64,000 bases of DNA, taken from contig NZ_CP104302.1 in NCBI RefSeq assembly GCF_025215495.1, positions 3,038,001 to 3,102,000 of the forward strand. Reading direction: 5' to 3'. Below the pieces are notes generated by a model that saw only the letters and a list, made by a program, of their open reading frames with translations, did not search any database and was not told where the DNA came from. Positions 1-9,700 of this stretch are shown one piece after another. The DNA is from Mycolicibacterium brumae (GTDB taxonomy: Bacteria; Actinomycetota; Actinomycetes; Mycobacteriales; Mycobacteriaceae). The stretch's first letter is position 1. Each line of letters begins with the position of its first letter. A program made the translations under genes and the position numbers.

Positions 1-1
1 G

Positions 2-1024
2 CTGGCGTTTGACGCCGTGATCGCCCGCGGCATGGCCGTCGACCCCGACCAGCGGTTCCAGACCGCGTCGTCGCTGGCCGCGGCCGCGCGGGACGCGTTG
101 CGCGAGGCGAATGGGCACGCGGTCACCTCGACCGGGCACCTGGCGGCGCCGGAGTACACCGGGCCGATGTCACCGCCGGGTGGGCCGATGTACCGGCAGC
201 CGCCGAGCGGACCTCCTCCCGGCGCGGCACCGTCTCCCGGCATGGCGCCGCCCAGCGGGCCGACGCCGACGCGGCAGCTGGAGGTGCCGGGCCCCGGCTA
301 TCCCGACACCCGAGCGCTGCCGACGCCTCCCCCGGCCGCCGCGCGCCCGCAGCGCCCGGCCCCCGCGCCACAACCGCAGCCGCAGCCGCAGGCCCAGCCT
401 GTGGCCGCCCAGCCGCAGGCTCCTGCCGCGTCCGGCCCGACCGAAGCGCCGTCGGACCCGACGCGTTCCCGGCGCTGGGTGATCGCGGCGGCGGTCGTCG
501 CGGTCGTCGCGGCGCTGACCGTCGCCATCGTCCTCGGCATGCGCGGCGGCGGGGGCGATGACGTGCAGACCGGCGCGGTGGTGCAACCCGTGCAGGCGAC
601 CGTGTTCGCCGACGGCGCCGACGCCGACCATCCGGAACGCGCCGACCGCGCCATCGACGGCGATCCGGACACCGGCTGGACCACCGACGTCTACACCGAC
701 GCGGTGCCGTTCCCCACCTTCAAGACCGGCGTCGGCCTGATCCTGCAGCTGCCGAGCCCGACGAAGGTCGGGACGGTTTCCGTGCGGGTGCCCAGCACCG
801 GCACCGCGGTCGAGATCCGCTCGGCGGATTCGGCGAAACCCAGCTCGCTGGCGGACACCACCAAACTGGCCGGCCCGGTCACGCTGCAGCCCGGCGACAA
901 CACCATCACCGTGGACGCCGACGAGCCCACGTCGTACCTGCTGGTGTGGATCTCCACGCTGGGCGCCACCGACGGACGCAGCAGGACCGAACTCTCCGAG
1001 ATCGTCGTCCACGCCGCCAAGTAG
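2..1024 (+). CDS. Receptor-type Ser/Thr protein kinase, C-terminal part (5' end outside window)
   Basis: The reading frame is open from the first bases of the window, so the gene starts upstream. The first residues (AFDAVIARGMAVDPDQRF) are the last helices of a Hanks-type kinase domain; the catalytic loop is not in view. A long Pro/Ala/Gln-rich juxtamembrane linker follows, then one membrane segment (about residues 159-178 of the visible part) and an extracellular domain of about 150 residues. Its DHPERADRAIDGDPDTGWTT stretch resembles the start of F5/8-type (discoidin-like) domains, as in the MviN C-terminus. Inference: a transmembrane kinase with an extracytoplasmic ligand or glycan sensor. 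It runs toward the nudC stop codon with a 63-bp gap. The family call is good; which Pkn it is cannot be told. Confidence 0.8.
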   Translation: MAFDAVIARGMAVDPDQRFQTASSLAAAARDALREANGHAVTSTGHLAAPEYTGPMSPPGGPMYRQPPSGPPPGAAPSPGMAPPSGPTPTRQLEVPGPGYPDTRALPTPPPAAARPQRPAPAPQPQPQPQAQPVAAQPQAPAASGPTEAPSDPTRSRRWVIAAAVVAVVAALTVAIVLGMRGGGGDDVQTGAVVQPVQATVFADGADADHPERADRAIDGDPDTGWTTDVYTDAVPFPTFKTGVGLILQLPSPTKVGTVSVRVPSTGTAVEIRSADSAKPSSLADTTKLAGPVTLQPGDNTITVDADEPTSYLLVWISTLGATDGRSRTELSEIVVHAAK

Positions 1025-1087
1025 GCGCGGCCGGCCGGAGCCGGCCAGCCCGAGCCGGTGAGTCCGTGGCGGGTCAGTCCGTGGCAG

Positions 1088-2011
1088 TCACTCTGAGGCG
1101 AACGCCCAGGACTCGATGATCTCCCGAGCGATGGACACCGAACCGGGCAGCAGCAGGTCGCCGGCGGGCTGCGGCGTCGACCAGTCCCCGGCGCCCAGCG
1201 CGGCGCGGACCTGGTCGCGGGTGAACCAGCGGGCCTCGGCGATCTCGCCGTCGGAGTAGACGAACGGCTGGTTCGGGTCGGCCTCGCCGTGGAAGCCCAC
1301 CATCAGCGACCGCGGGAACGGCCAGGGCTGACTGCCGAGATAGCGCACGTTGGAAACGGCCAGCCCGACCTCCTCGTGCGCCTCGCGGACCACGCACGCC
1401 TCGAACGACTCGCCGGCCTCGACGAACCCGGCCAGCAGCGAGTACATCTTTTCCGGCCAGCCGGCCTGGCGGGCCAGCACCACGCGGTCGGCGCCGTCGT
1501 CGACCAGCACGATCACCGCCGGGTCGATCCGCGGGAACTCCTCGTGCCCGGTGTCCGGATTCTGCCGCGCCCAGCCGGACCGGATGGGCACGACGGTCGC
1601 GCCGTCCAGCGGGCTGAACCGGGCGCCGTCGTGCCAGTTCAGCAGCGCGGTGGCGGTGACGAACAATTGGGCGGACACATCGTCGAGATCGGCGCCGCCG
1701 CGGCGCAGGTCCGCCGCGTGGGCGCCCTCCGGGGGCTCGGGCAGCGGGCCGCGAATCGCCCAGACGTGCCGGTCGTCGGGCAGCCGGCCGAGGAACACCG
1801 CGTCGGCCGGCGGCGTCGGGCCGAGCTCGGCCGTCGGCGACAGCACCACGCTGCTGCCGCTGACCAGCACCTGCCCGCGCACGTCGACCCACAACACAGC
1901 GGCATGCGCCCAAGCCGACACCGCGGCGTCGAGGTCGGTGCGCAGGCCGTCGGAGCGGTCGGCGCCCACCCGGGACAGCAGCGGGACGGCGCGCAGGTGG
2001 AAGTCGGGCAT
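1088..2011 (-). CDS. nudC: NADH pyrophosphatase NudC (Nudix hydrolase)
   Basis: Protein of 307 aa. It hydrolyses NADH/NAD+ to NMN(H) and AMP; the family also decaps NAD-RNA and in mycobacteria can destroy isoniazid-NAD adducts. A complete Nudix box (GX5EX7REXXEEXGX) lies at about residues 195-217, and the NudC-specific SQPWPFPRS motif at 227-235. The four zinc-binding cysteines between the N-terminal and Nudix domains of E. coli NudC are absent; the region reads LLNWHDGARFS, as I recall for mycobacterial NudC. The ATG start lies 7 bp after the upstream channel gene's stop, so the two are probably co-transcribed. Confidence 0.93.
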   Translation of the reverse strand: MPDFHLRAVPLLSRVGADRSDGLRTDLDAAVSAWAHAAVLWVDVRGQVLVSGSSVVLSPTAELGPTPPADAVFLGRLPDDRHVWAIRGPLPEPPEGAHAADLRRGGADLDDVSAQLFVTATALLNWHDGARFSPLDGATVVPIRSGWARQNPDTGHEEFPRIDPAVIVLVDDGADRVVLARQAGWPEKMYSLLAGFVEAGESFEACVVREAHEEVGLAVSNVRYLGSQPWPFPRSLMVGFHGEADPNQPFVYSDGEIAEARWFTRDQVRAALGAGDWSTPQPAGDLLLPGSVSIAREIIESWAFASE

Positions 2012-2018
2012 GGCGACC

Positions 2019-3104
2019 TCAGTCCTTGTCCTCGGACGCGGTGCGGACGTACAGCAGCCGGTCGCCTTCCTCGATGGCGTCCGCGCCGGGCTCGTCGATG
2101 CGCATCAACTCGCCGTCGCGCACCACACCGAGCACCAGGTCCGACAGGTGCTTCGGGGAGCCGCCGACCTCCTTGCGCTCGACCGCGCGTTCGGCGATCG
2201 AGAAGCCCTCGTCGGGGGTGAGCAGGTCCTCGACGAGCTCCACCACGCTCGGCATCGCGGTCGCCATGCCGAGCAGCCGGCCGGCGGTCTCACTGGAGAC
2301 CACCACCGAATCGGCGCCGGACTGCTTGAGCAGATGCTGGTTCTCCGACTCGCGGATCGCGGCGATGATCTTCGCCTTGGGGGCGAGTTCGCGGGCGGTG
2401 AGGGTGACCATCACCGCGGTGGGGTCGCTGTTCGGGGCGACGATGATCGACGCCGCGTGCTGAGCGCCGGCCAATCGCAGCACGTCGGCGCGGTTGGCGT
2501 CCCCGCGGACGGTGACCAGACCGGCGGAGGCGGCGCGTTCCAGCGACGGCTGGTCGGTGTCGACGACGACGATCTCCGCCGGCGGCGTCCCGTCGCCGAT
2601 CATCGCGGCGACGGCCGACTTCCCCTTGGTGCCGTATCCCACGACGATGGTGTGGTTGCGCACGGATCTCCTCCACCGCTGGATCTGGAAGGCCTGCCGG
2701 GACGCCGCGGTCAGCGTCTCGACGGTGGTGCCGATCAGGACGATCAGGAAGGCCACCCGCAGCGGGGTGATGACCAGCACGTTGACCAGTCGGGCCTGTT
2801 CGCTGACCGGGGTGATGTCGCCGTAGCCGGTGGTCGAGAGCGACACCGTCGCGTAGTACACGCAGTCCAGCAGGGACAGGCCACCGACCCGGTCGCCGTC
2901 GCGGTAGCCCTCACGGTCGAGATAGACGATGAGCACCGCGAGGGTCAAAGCCGCGACCGCGTAGAACATTCGGCGCAGGATGCGCGACACCGGGCTGACG
3001 AACCGCTCCGGCATGTGCAGGGTGTCGATGAGTTCGGCGTCACGCCGGTTGGTCAGCGCGTCGTCGAGACCGCGCAACCGGCGACGCAACCTATTGCTCG
3101 CCAC
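2019..3104 (-). CDS. Potassium channel protein with RCK (TrkA-N/TrkA-C) domains
   Basis: Protein of 361 aa, orthologous in context to Rv3200c. Two membrane segments flank a pore loop carrying the K+ selectivity filter (STTGYGD, about residue 95). A Rossmann-type RCK-N domain follows (HTIVVGYGTKGKS; GYG.KG in place of the classical GXGXXG), then a TrkA-C domain that binds a regulatory ligand. The architecture matches MthK/Kch-type channels, in which nucleotide or ion binding to cytoplasmic RCK domains gates the pore. The gene is first in a two-gene unit with nudC. It is divergent from the DoxX-like gene, with 42 bp between starts, so both promoters must lie in that short gap. Confidence 0.9.
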   Translation of the reverse strand: MASNRLRRRLRGLDDALTNRRDAELIDTLHMPERFVSPVSRILRRMFYAVAALTLAVLIVYLDREGYRDGDRVGGLSLLDCVYYATVSLSTTGYGDITPVSEQARLVNVLVITPLRVAFLIVLIGTTVETLTAASRQAFQIQRWRRSVRNHTIVVGYGTKGKSAVAAMIGDGTPPAEIVVVDTDQPSLERAASAGLVTVRGDANRADVLRLAGAQHAASIIVAPNSDPTAVMVTLTARELAPKAKIIAAIRESENQHLLKQSGADSVVVSSETAGRLLGMATAMPSVVELVEDLLTPDEGFSIAERAVERKEVGGSPKHLSDLVLGVVRDGELMRIDEPGADAIEEGDRLLYVRTASEDKD

Positions 3105-3146
3105 GTCAAGTCACCAGATCCGGCTGGGGCACGTCACAATGAAAGC

Positions 3147-3542
3147 ATGGCGCTCCCGTTGCCTCAGACGAACATGCCCGATACCGCGACCATCGCCCGG
3201 TTCATGTCCGGCGTACTCGCCGCAATAGGGGTGCTGCATTTCGCGGCGCCCAAACCGTTCGACTCGATCGTTCCGGAGCAACTCCCCGGCGACGCGCGGA
3301 TGTACACCTACGCCTCCGGCGTCGCGGAATTGGGAACCGCCGCGCTGTTGGCGGCGCCGTCGACCCGGCGCCTCGGCGGGCTGGTCGCGCTGCTGACGTT
3401 CGTCGGGGTGTGGCCGGCGAATTTCAACATGGCCTACCAGTGGCGGGACAAGCCGCTGCCGCTGCGGGTGGGCGCGTACGCCCGGCTGCCGCTGCAGATT
3501 CCGATGATCATCGCGGCGTACCGGGTGTGGAAGCGGGGCTGA
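3147..3542 (+). CDS. DoxX-like integral membrane protein
   Basis: Small hydrophobic protein of 131 aa with about four predicted membrane helices. The pattern (ARFMSGVLAAIGVLHFAAP near the start, ASGVAELGTAALL, then PANFNMAYQWRD) is that of DoxX-like/MauE-superfamily proteins, whose biochemical role is mostly unknown. I chose the ATG at 3147 because a CACAAT box lies 6 nt upstream, as for a leaderless transcript; an ATG at 3174 is possible. The last 35 bp overlap the 3' end of convergent adnB, so the two genes share sequence on opposite strands. Confidence 0.75.
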   Translation: MALPLPQTNMPDTATIARFMSGVLAAIGVLHFAAPKPFDSIVPEQLPGDARMYTYASGVAELGTAALLAAPSTRRLGGLVALLTFVGVWPANFNMAYQWRDKPLPLRVGAYARLPLQIPMIIAAYRVWKRG

Positions 3543-6500
3543 GCAGTCCGTCAAGATCGTCGGCGCCGGGCAGCGACTCGGGGTAGACGGTCGCCCCGGT
3601 GCGCACGTAGTGGAACGCGGCGTTGACCCGCTCCGGTTCGCATCCTGCCAGCGCAGCCCAGGCAATCCGGTACACGGCCAGCTGAATAGCGTTGTGCGCC
3701 AGGGATTCCGCGTCCTTCGGCGGCGACCCGGTCTTCCAGTCCAGCACGGTGAAGCCGTCGCCGTCGGCGAAGACCGCGTCGATGCGGCCGCGGACGACCT
3801 TCTCCCCGATCGCCATCTCGAACGGGACCTCGAGTTCGACGGGCGTGCGATTGGCCCATCGCGAGGAGTTGAACGCGGTCTGCAGCAGGGCCAGCTGGTC
3901 CGGATCGACCGGCGGCGCGTCGACCGCGCCAGGCAGGTCTTCCAGGTCGAACAGCCGGTCGGCGCGGTAGTAGCGCTGCACCCACTCGTGGAACGCGGTG
4001 CCCAGCAGGGTGTTGCTGTCCGGCGGGGACGGCAGTCGGCGGCGCAGCCGGGCGGCGGCGTTGTCTGGGTCGCGGCCCAGTTCGACGAGGTTGCTGACCG
4101 ACAGTTGCCCGGGCAGGGTGTCGCGGCGCTGTTCGGGTTCGCGGGCGCGTTCGGCGAGCAGCGCGTCGACCTCGGCGGCCCACGGGTCGTCGTCGGTTGC
4201 GTTGGTTACGTTGGCCGGGTCGCCGGCCGCGGCCATGGCGGCGCGAACCAGTTCCGCTCCGCGCTGCACGCTGGTGCGCCCGCCACCGAGCGGGTCATCC
4301 GGCCACATCGCCTCAATAATGTTCTGCTGCAACGGGTTCGGCGTGCCGACGGCCGGAGCTGGGGACCACACGTCGACCTGGCCGCAGCCGTTGGCCCGCG
4401 CGATATCGGCGAGTTCGGTGAGGAACGGCGACGGCCCACGCGGTTTGAGGCCGGTCTCGCCCCAGTGATGCCCGGACAGCAGCAGGGTGTCCTCGGCGCG
4501 GGTGAGCGCGACGTAGAGCAGCCGGCGTTCCTCGTCGTCGCGGCGCTGCGCCAGCGCGGCCTTGTGCGCGGTGATGGTGTCGCTCAGTTGCTTGCGGTTG
4601 GTCACCTCGGAGGTGTCGAGCACCGGGACGCCGTGCTCGCCGAGGGTGACCCGGTCGCCGCGCAGCACCGGCGGCAGCTGTCCGGGGCTGGTCAGCCAGG
4701 TCCCGCCGGCCGTCGACGACGGGAAGACCCCACCGGACAGGTGCGGCACCGCCACCAGCTGCCATTCCAGGCCCTTGGCCGCGTGCACGGTGAGGATCTG
4801 CACCCGGCCCGCCGCGGCTGTCACCGGCTCCGCCGGGGCCAGCCCGCCCTCGACGGTCATCGCGGCGTCGAGGTAGCCCAGCAGGCCCAGCACCGGGTCG
4901 GCGTCTCGGCTGCTGACCCGCGCGGCGTACCCGTCGACGACGTCGGCGAAGGCGTCGAGCTGCTCGGTCCCGCGGCCGGCGGCGATCACCTCGACATCGG
5001 ACCGCAGCGTCGCGCGGACCGCGGCGACCAGATCCGGCAGCGGGTGGTGCAGCTGGGCGCGCAGCGCGCTGAGTTCGGCGGCGAGCTCGGCGATCCGGCG
5101 GTGGCCTGATTCGGAATACGCGTCGGCGGGACCCGGCTCGCAGATCGCATCGGCCAGCGCCGGGTGGTCGGCGTCCGGGGCCAGACCGGCGGCGATGTGC
5201 GCGGGATCCCCGCCGCCGGCGGGTCCCTGCAGGTCACGGGCGCGACGCCACAGCGCCGCGAGGTCGGCGGCCCCGAGCCGCCAGCGCGGCCCGGTCAGCA
5301 CCCGCAGCGCCGCCGACCCGGCGGCCGGGTCGGCGACCAGCCGCAGCATCGCGACCAGGTCGGCGACCTCGTCGATGGCCAGCAGGCCCGCCAGCCCGAC
5401 GACCTCCACCGGCACGCCGCGGGCGCGCAGCGCGTCGGCGATGGGGCCCGAATCGGCGTTGCGGCGCACCAGCACCGCCGCGGTCGGGGGCTCGGCCGCC
5501 GCGTCGACGGCGTCGGCCCAGCGTCGCGCGATCTGGTCGGCGAGCCAGTCCCGCTCGGCGACGATGTCGCCGCACAGCGCGATCTTCACCTCGCCGGGTT
5601 CGGCGTCCGGGCGGGGCAGCAGTTCGCCGACCTCGACCGAGCGCCGTCGCGCCGGCTCAGACACCGCGTTGGCCAGGGTCAGCGTCGACGGCGGATTGCG
5701 CCAACTGGTCCGCAGCTCCAGCATGGGGGCTTCTGCGCCGTCGGAGAGTTGGAAGTCGGTGGCGAAGCGCGGCAGGTTGGTCGCCGACGCGCCGCGCCAG
5801 CCGTAGATGGACTGGATCGGATCGCCGACGGCGGTCAGCGCCAGGGTGTCGTCGACACCGTGGCCGAACAGTTCCGACAGCAGCACCCGCTGGGCGTGGC
5901 CGGTGTCCTGGTATTCGTCGAGCAGCACCACCCGGTAGCGGGCGCGCAGCTGGGCCCCGACCTCGGACTGTTGCTGGGCCAGCCGGGCGGCGGCGGACAT
6001 CTGCGCGCCGAAGTCCATCACCTTCGCGTCGCGCATCCGTTGCTCGACCGCGTCGATCAGCGGGACCAGGCCGGCGCGTTCGATCTGGACGTCGAGCATG
6101 GCCAGCAGGTCCTTGCTCGGTTCTGCGCGCTGGCGGGGACCGGGCGGCAGCGTGGTGACCAGCCGACCGAGTTCGGCGTGGGTGTGGCGCACCGCGTCGG
6201 TGTCGACGAGGTGCTCGGCGAGGTCGCCGGCCAGGCCGAGCACCAGCCCGGTGACCGCTGCCGGGGTGCGCGTGGTGTCGAGTTCCCCGGGGTGGCGGGC
6301 GATCACGTCGTAGGCCAGCTGCCACATTTCGGTGGCGCCGATCAACCGGGCGTCGGGCTCGACGGGGAGCAGAAGTCCGAACTCGCTCAACAGGTTTCCG
6401 GCGAACGCGTGATAGGTGGATACCGCCGGTTGTTCGGTTTCAACCGTGCTCGGGGGCAGTAGTCCGGCGGAGCCGAGTTTGGCCAGCCGCGACCGGACCC

Positions 6501-6753
6501 GGCGGGACAGCTGGCCGGCGGCCTTGCGGGTGAAGGTCAGGCCGAGCACCTGCCCGGGGGTGGCGTAGCCGTTGGCGACCAGCCACACCACCCGCGCGGC
6601 CATCGTCTCGGTCTTACCGGCGCCGGCGCCGGCGATGACGACCAGCGGTCCGGGCGGCGCCGCGATGACGGCCGCCTGCTCGTCGGTCGGTGTGTGCAGG
6701 CCAAGGATGTCGGCGAGCTCGGCCGGGGACAGGTCCGTGCGGGTGCGGTTCAT
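3508..6753 (-). CDS. adnB: AdnB, motor-nuclease subunit of the AdnAB helicase-nuclease
   Basis: Protein of 1081 aa, orthologous to Rv3201c. With AdnA it forms the mycobacterial RecBCD/AddAB counterpart that resects double-strand breaks for RecA-dependent repair. The UvrD-type motor is clear: Walker A AGAGAGKT (about residues 41-48), DEYQDTGHAQ (motif II), QSIYGWRGA (motif III) and VALTRAED (motif VI). The C-terminal RecB-like nuclease has the RGRIDAVF...LDWKTG motif. In this complex the AdnB motor is the dominant translocase. The start is the ATG at 6753, whose ATGA overlaps the adnA stop, giving translational coupling; the open frame upstream is an adnA shadow. The 3' end overlaps the DoxX-like gene on the other strand. 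Confidence 0.95.
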   Translation of the reverse strand: MNRTRTDLSPAELADILGLHTPTDEQAAVIAAPPGPLVVIAGAGAGKTETMAARVVWLVANGYATPGQVLGLTFTRKAAGQLSRRVRSRLAKLGSAGLLPPSTVETEQPAVSTYHAFAGNLLSEFGLLLPVEPDARLIGATEMWQLAYDVIARHPGELDTTRTPAAVTGLVLGLAGDLAEHLVDTDAVRHTHAELGRLVTTLPPGPRQRAEPSKDLLAMLDVQIERAGLVPLIDAVEQRMRDAKVMDFGAQMSAAARLAQQQSEVGAQLRARYRVVLLDEYQDTGHAQRVLLSELFGHGVDDTLALTAVGDPIQSIYGWRGASATNLPRFATDFQLSDGAEAPMLELRTSWRNPPSTLTLANAVSEPARRRSVEVGELLPRPDAEPGEVKIALCGDIVAERDWLADQIARRWADAVDAAAEPPTAAVLVRRNADSGPIADALRARGVPVEVVGLAGLLAIDEVADLVAMLRLVADPAAGSAALRVLTGPRWRLGAADLAALWRRARDLQGPAGGGDPAHIAAGLAPDADHPALADAICEPGPADAYSESGHRRIAELAAELSALRAQLHHPLPDLVAAVRATLRSDVEVIAAGRGTEQLDAFADVVDGYAARVSSRDADPVLGLLGYLDAAMTVEGGLAPAEPVTAAAGRVQILTVHAAKGLEWQLVAVPHLSGGVFPSSTAGGTWLTSPGQLPPVLRGDRVTLGEHGVPVLDTSEVTNRKQLSDTITAHKAALAQRRDDEERRLLYVALTRAEDTLLLSGHHWGETGLKPRGPSPFLTELADIARANGCGQVDVWSPAPAVGTPNPLQQNIIEAMWPDDPLGGGRTSVQRGAELVRAAMAAAGDPANVTNATDDDPWAAEVDALLAERAREPEQRRDTLPGQLSVSNLVELGRDPDNAAARLRRRLPSPPDSNTLLGTAFHEWVQRYYRADRLFDLEDLPGAVDAPPVDPDQLALLQTAFNSSRWANRTPVELEVPFEMAIGEKVVRGRIDAVFADGDGFTVLDWKTGSPPKDAESLAHNAIQLAVYRIAWAALAGCEPERVNAAFHYVRTGATVYPESLPGADDLDGLLSPASTPGTPR

Positions 6754-9700
6754 GCTGTTCCCGGGTCGCGGTGGGCGGGGCAGTGCGCGCGCATCGGGCA
6801 GTGCGCGCAGCCGGCGTTGCGGCGGGCGGTGAACTCCGGTCCGGTCATGTCGGTGGCCGCGGCGGCGATGGTCTGCCGCCAGTGCTCGCGGGTCTCGTCG
6901 GTGAGCGGATCCTGTTCGCGCACAGTGGCGCCCGCGGCCCCGGTTTTGCCGACGTAGACCAGCCTGGCCCCGCCGGGGGTCTCCCCCGCGCCGAGCAGCC
7001 CCTCGGCGACGGCGAGCTGGTACATGGCGAGCTGGGCGTGCGCGGCGGCGTCGGCCTTGGTGGCCGGGTTGCGGCCGGTCTTGACGTCGACGATGACGAG
7101 CCGGCCGTCGGCGTCGCGTTCCACCCGGTCGGCGCGGCCGCGGATACGGACGCCGGCGCCGGTGTCCGCGTCGGCGGTGTCTGCGTCGGCGGTGTCTGCG
7201 TCGGCGGTGTCTGCGTCTGCGTCGGCGGCGTCGAGGGGGCCGTCGACGCCGACCTCGACGCCCACCTCGGTCAGCTCGCCGCGGGTTCCGGTCCGCCACT
7301 CCTCGAACGCGACCAGCATGTCGAGGTGACGCTGCAGTTCGTTGCGGGCGTGCCACGGCGAGTCGAAAGGCAGCTGATCCCACAGCTTTTCCAGTTCGTT
7401 CGCGCGCTGCTGCGGGGTGCGGGCGACGTCGGCGATCAGCGCGTGCACCAGCGTCCCGAGCGAGGAGGCCATATTGCGGGCGTCGGAGCCGCCGTGGCGT
7501 TCGGCCAGCCAGCGCAGCGGGCAGTCGGTGACGGTCTGCAGGGTCGACGGGGACATCGGGATCGGGTCGGCGCCGTCGTGCACGGGCGCCGCGGTGCTGA
7601 CCGTGGCCAGCCCGTGCCAGTCGTCGGGGTTCGCGCCGGGCACTCCGGCCGCAGCCAGCCGCGCCAACTGCGTTGCCGCGCTGCGCCTTTGATCATCGGT
7701 TGCGGCGCCATCCGGCGCGCAGAGCATCGCGCGCAACCGACCGACCACCGAGGTCTCCGACAGCACCGGCACCGGGCCGGTCAGCGGGGCCGGGACCGCA
7801 TCGGCGGGCGCGTTTTCCGCGGTGGCGACACGGGAGATCTCCCGGAAGAACGCCGACGGCGACTCGTCGCCGTCGCCCTCACCGGAGTCGACCGCGGTGA
7901 CGATCAACTGGTCACGGCTGCGGCCCATCGCGGTGAGCAGCAGCCGACGCTCGTCGGCGACCAGCGGGGCGCGGGTGGAAACCACACCGGTGACCCCGTC
8001 CAGGGTGTCCAGCAGCGCCTGGGTGGCGAGCACGCCGCCGCGCGGAATGGTGTTGGGCCACAGGCCTTCCTGCAGGCCGGCGATGACCACCACGTCCCAT
8101 TCTCGGCCGAGTGCCTGCTGCGGACTGAGCACGGTGACCGCGTCGGGTGTCTCGTTCGGTTCGCCGACGGTGACCGGCAGGGTCAGCCCGGCGACGTGAT
8201 CGGCGAGGGTACGGGCGGTCGCGCCGGGGCTGCGCTCCAGGAACTGCTCGGCGACGTCGAAAAGTTCGGTGACGGCGTCGAGGTCGGCTTCGGCCCGCGC
8301 GGCGCCCGGCCCGCCGCGTTCGGCGGCGGCCAGCAGCCGGGGCTGTAGTCCACTGCGCCGCCAGGCCTGCCACAGCCGCCGGCGCGGGTCGCCGTCGGCG
8401 CGGGCGGCCTTGAGCACGGCGGCGACCCGCTGCAGTTGCCGCGCGCCCGGACCGTTGACGGCTCCGGGGGCGTTGAGCGCCTCGGCGGCGAGTTCGCCGA
8501 AGTCCCGCGGCGGGCTGGCGCCGTCGAGACGGCGCAGGGTGCGGCGCAACTGCCGCAGCGTGACCGGGTCGATCCGGCCGATCGGCCCCGTCAGCAGCGC
8601 CAGCGCGTCATCCCCGCCGAGGTCGCCGTCGGCGGCCTGCAGGACGGTGAGAAGCGCTCGCACGCAGGCGTTCTCGGCGATGGGCGGGCGGGTGCGGCCA
8701 GCGGCGACCGGCACCCCGGCGGCGGTCAGCGTGCGGGTCAGGGCGGCGCCAACGCGGGTGACCGAACGCACGATGACCGCCATCTGTCCCCAGGCGACGC
8801 CGTCGAGCAGATGCGCCCGGCGCAGGGTGTCGGCGATGGCGGCGGCCTCGGCGTGCGCCGAGCCGACGACGATGGCGCGCACCTGGCCGGGATCCTCGTT
8901 CTCACCGCTGAGCTGGCGGGCCGGGCCGGTTCCGGGCAGCAGCGCGGCCACCGCCGAGATCGCCTTGGCGACAGCGGGTTTGCAGCGGTGCGAGTGGGTC
9001 AGTTCGACGAGCGAACCGTCGGATTCGGCGAGCAGCCCGGCGTCGGCGCCGCGGAACCCGAATGCGCTCTGATTGGGGTCACCGGCGATGACGGTGAGTT
9101 CGGGCCCGGGCGCGAGCAGCCGGACCAGCCGGGCGGCCTGCGGGTCCAGGTGCTGTGCGTCGTCGACGAGCAACACCGACAGGCGCGCGCGCTCGGCGTC
9201 GAGCAGGTCCGGGTCAGCCAGCAGGGTGTCGACGGCCGCGCCGATCAGCTCGGCGGCGCCCAGCGCCGGGATGGTGGCCTGTGGGGCGGCCATCCCGACC
9301 GCGGCGCGCAGCATCATCACCTGCTCGTATTGGTTGGCGAAGCGCGCGGCGGCGACCCACTCGGGGCGGTTGGCGCGTTTGCCGAGGCGTTTGAGTTCGC
9401 TCGGGTCGATGCCGCGTTCGGCACAGCGGGCCAGCAGGTCACGCAGTTCGTTGGCGAAGGCGGCGGTGGCCAGCGCCGGGCGTAGCGCGGGTGGCCAGTG
9501 CGCGGCGCCGTCCTCGGCGTCACCGGCCAGCAGGTCGCGGATGATGCCGTCCTGCTCGGTTCCGGTGATCAGCCGTGGCGGCGGGTCGCCGGCGCGTTGG
9601 GCGGCGCGGGCCAGCAGCGCGAAGGCGTAGCCGTGGGCGGTGCGGACCAGAGGCTCTCGGATGACCTGGGTTCGGCCACCCCGGGCGCCGAGCAGGGCGG

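Noticed and set aside
3610..6462. Long plus-strand open frames antisense to adnB
   Set aside because: Composition is that of GC-rich complementary frames (Arg/Gly/Ala/Val); adnB motifs are on the other strand.
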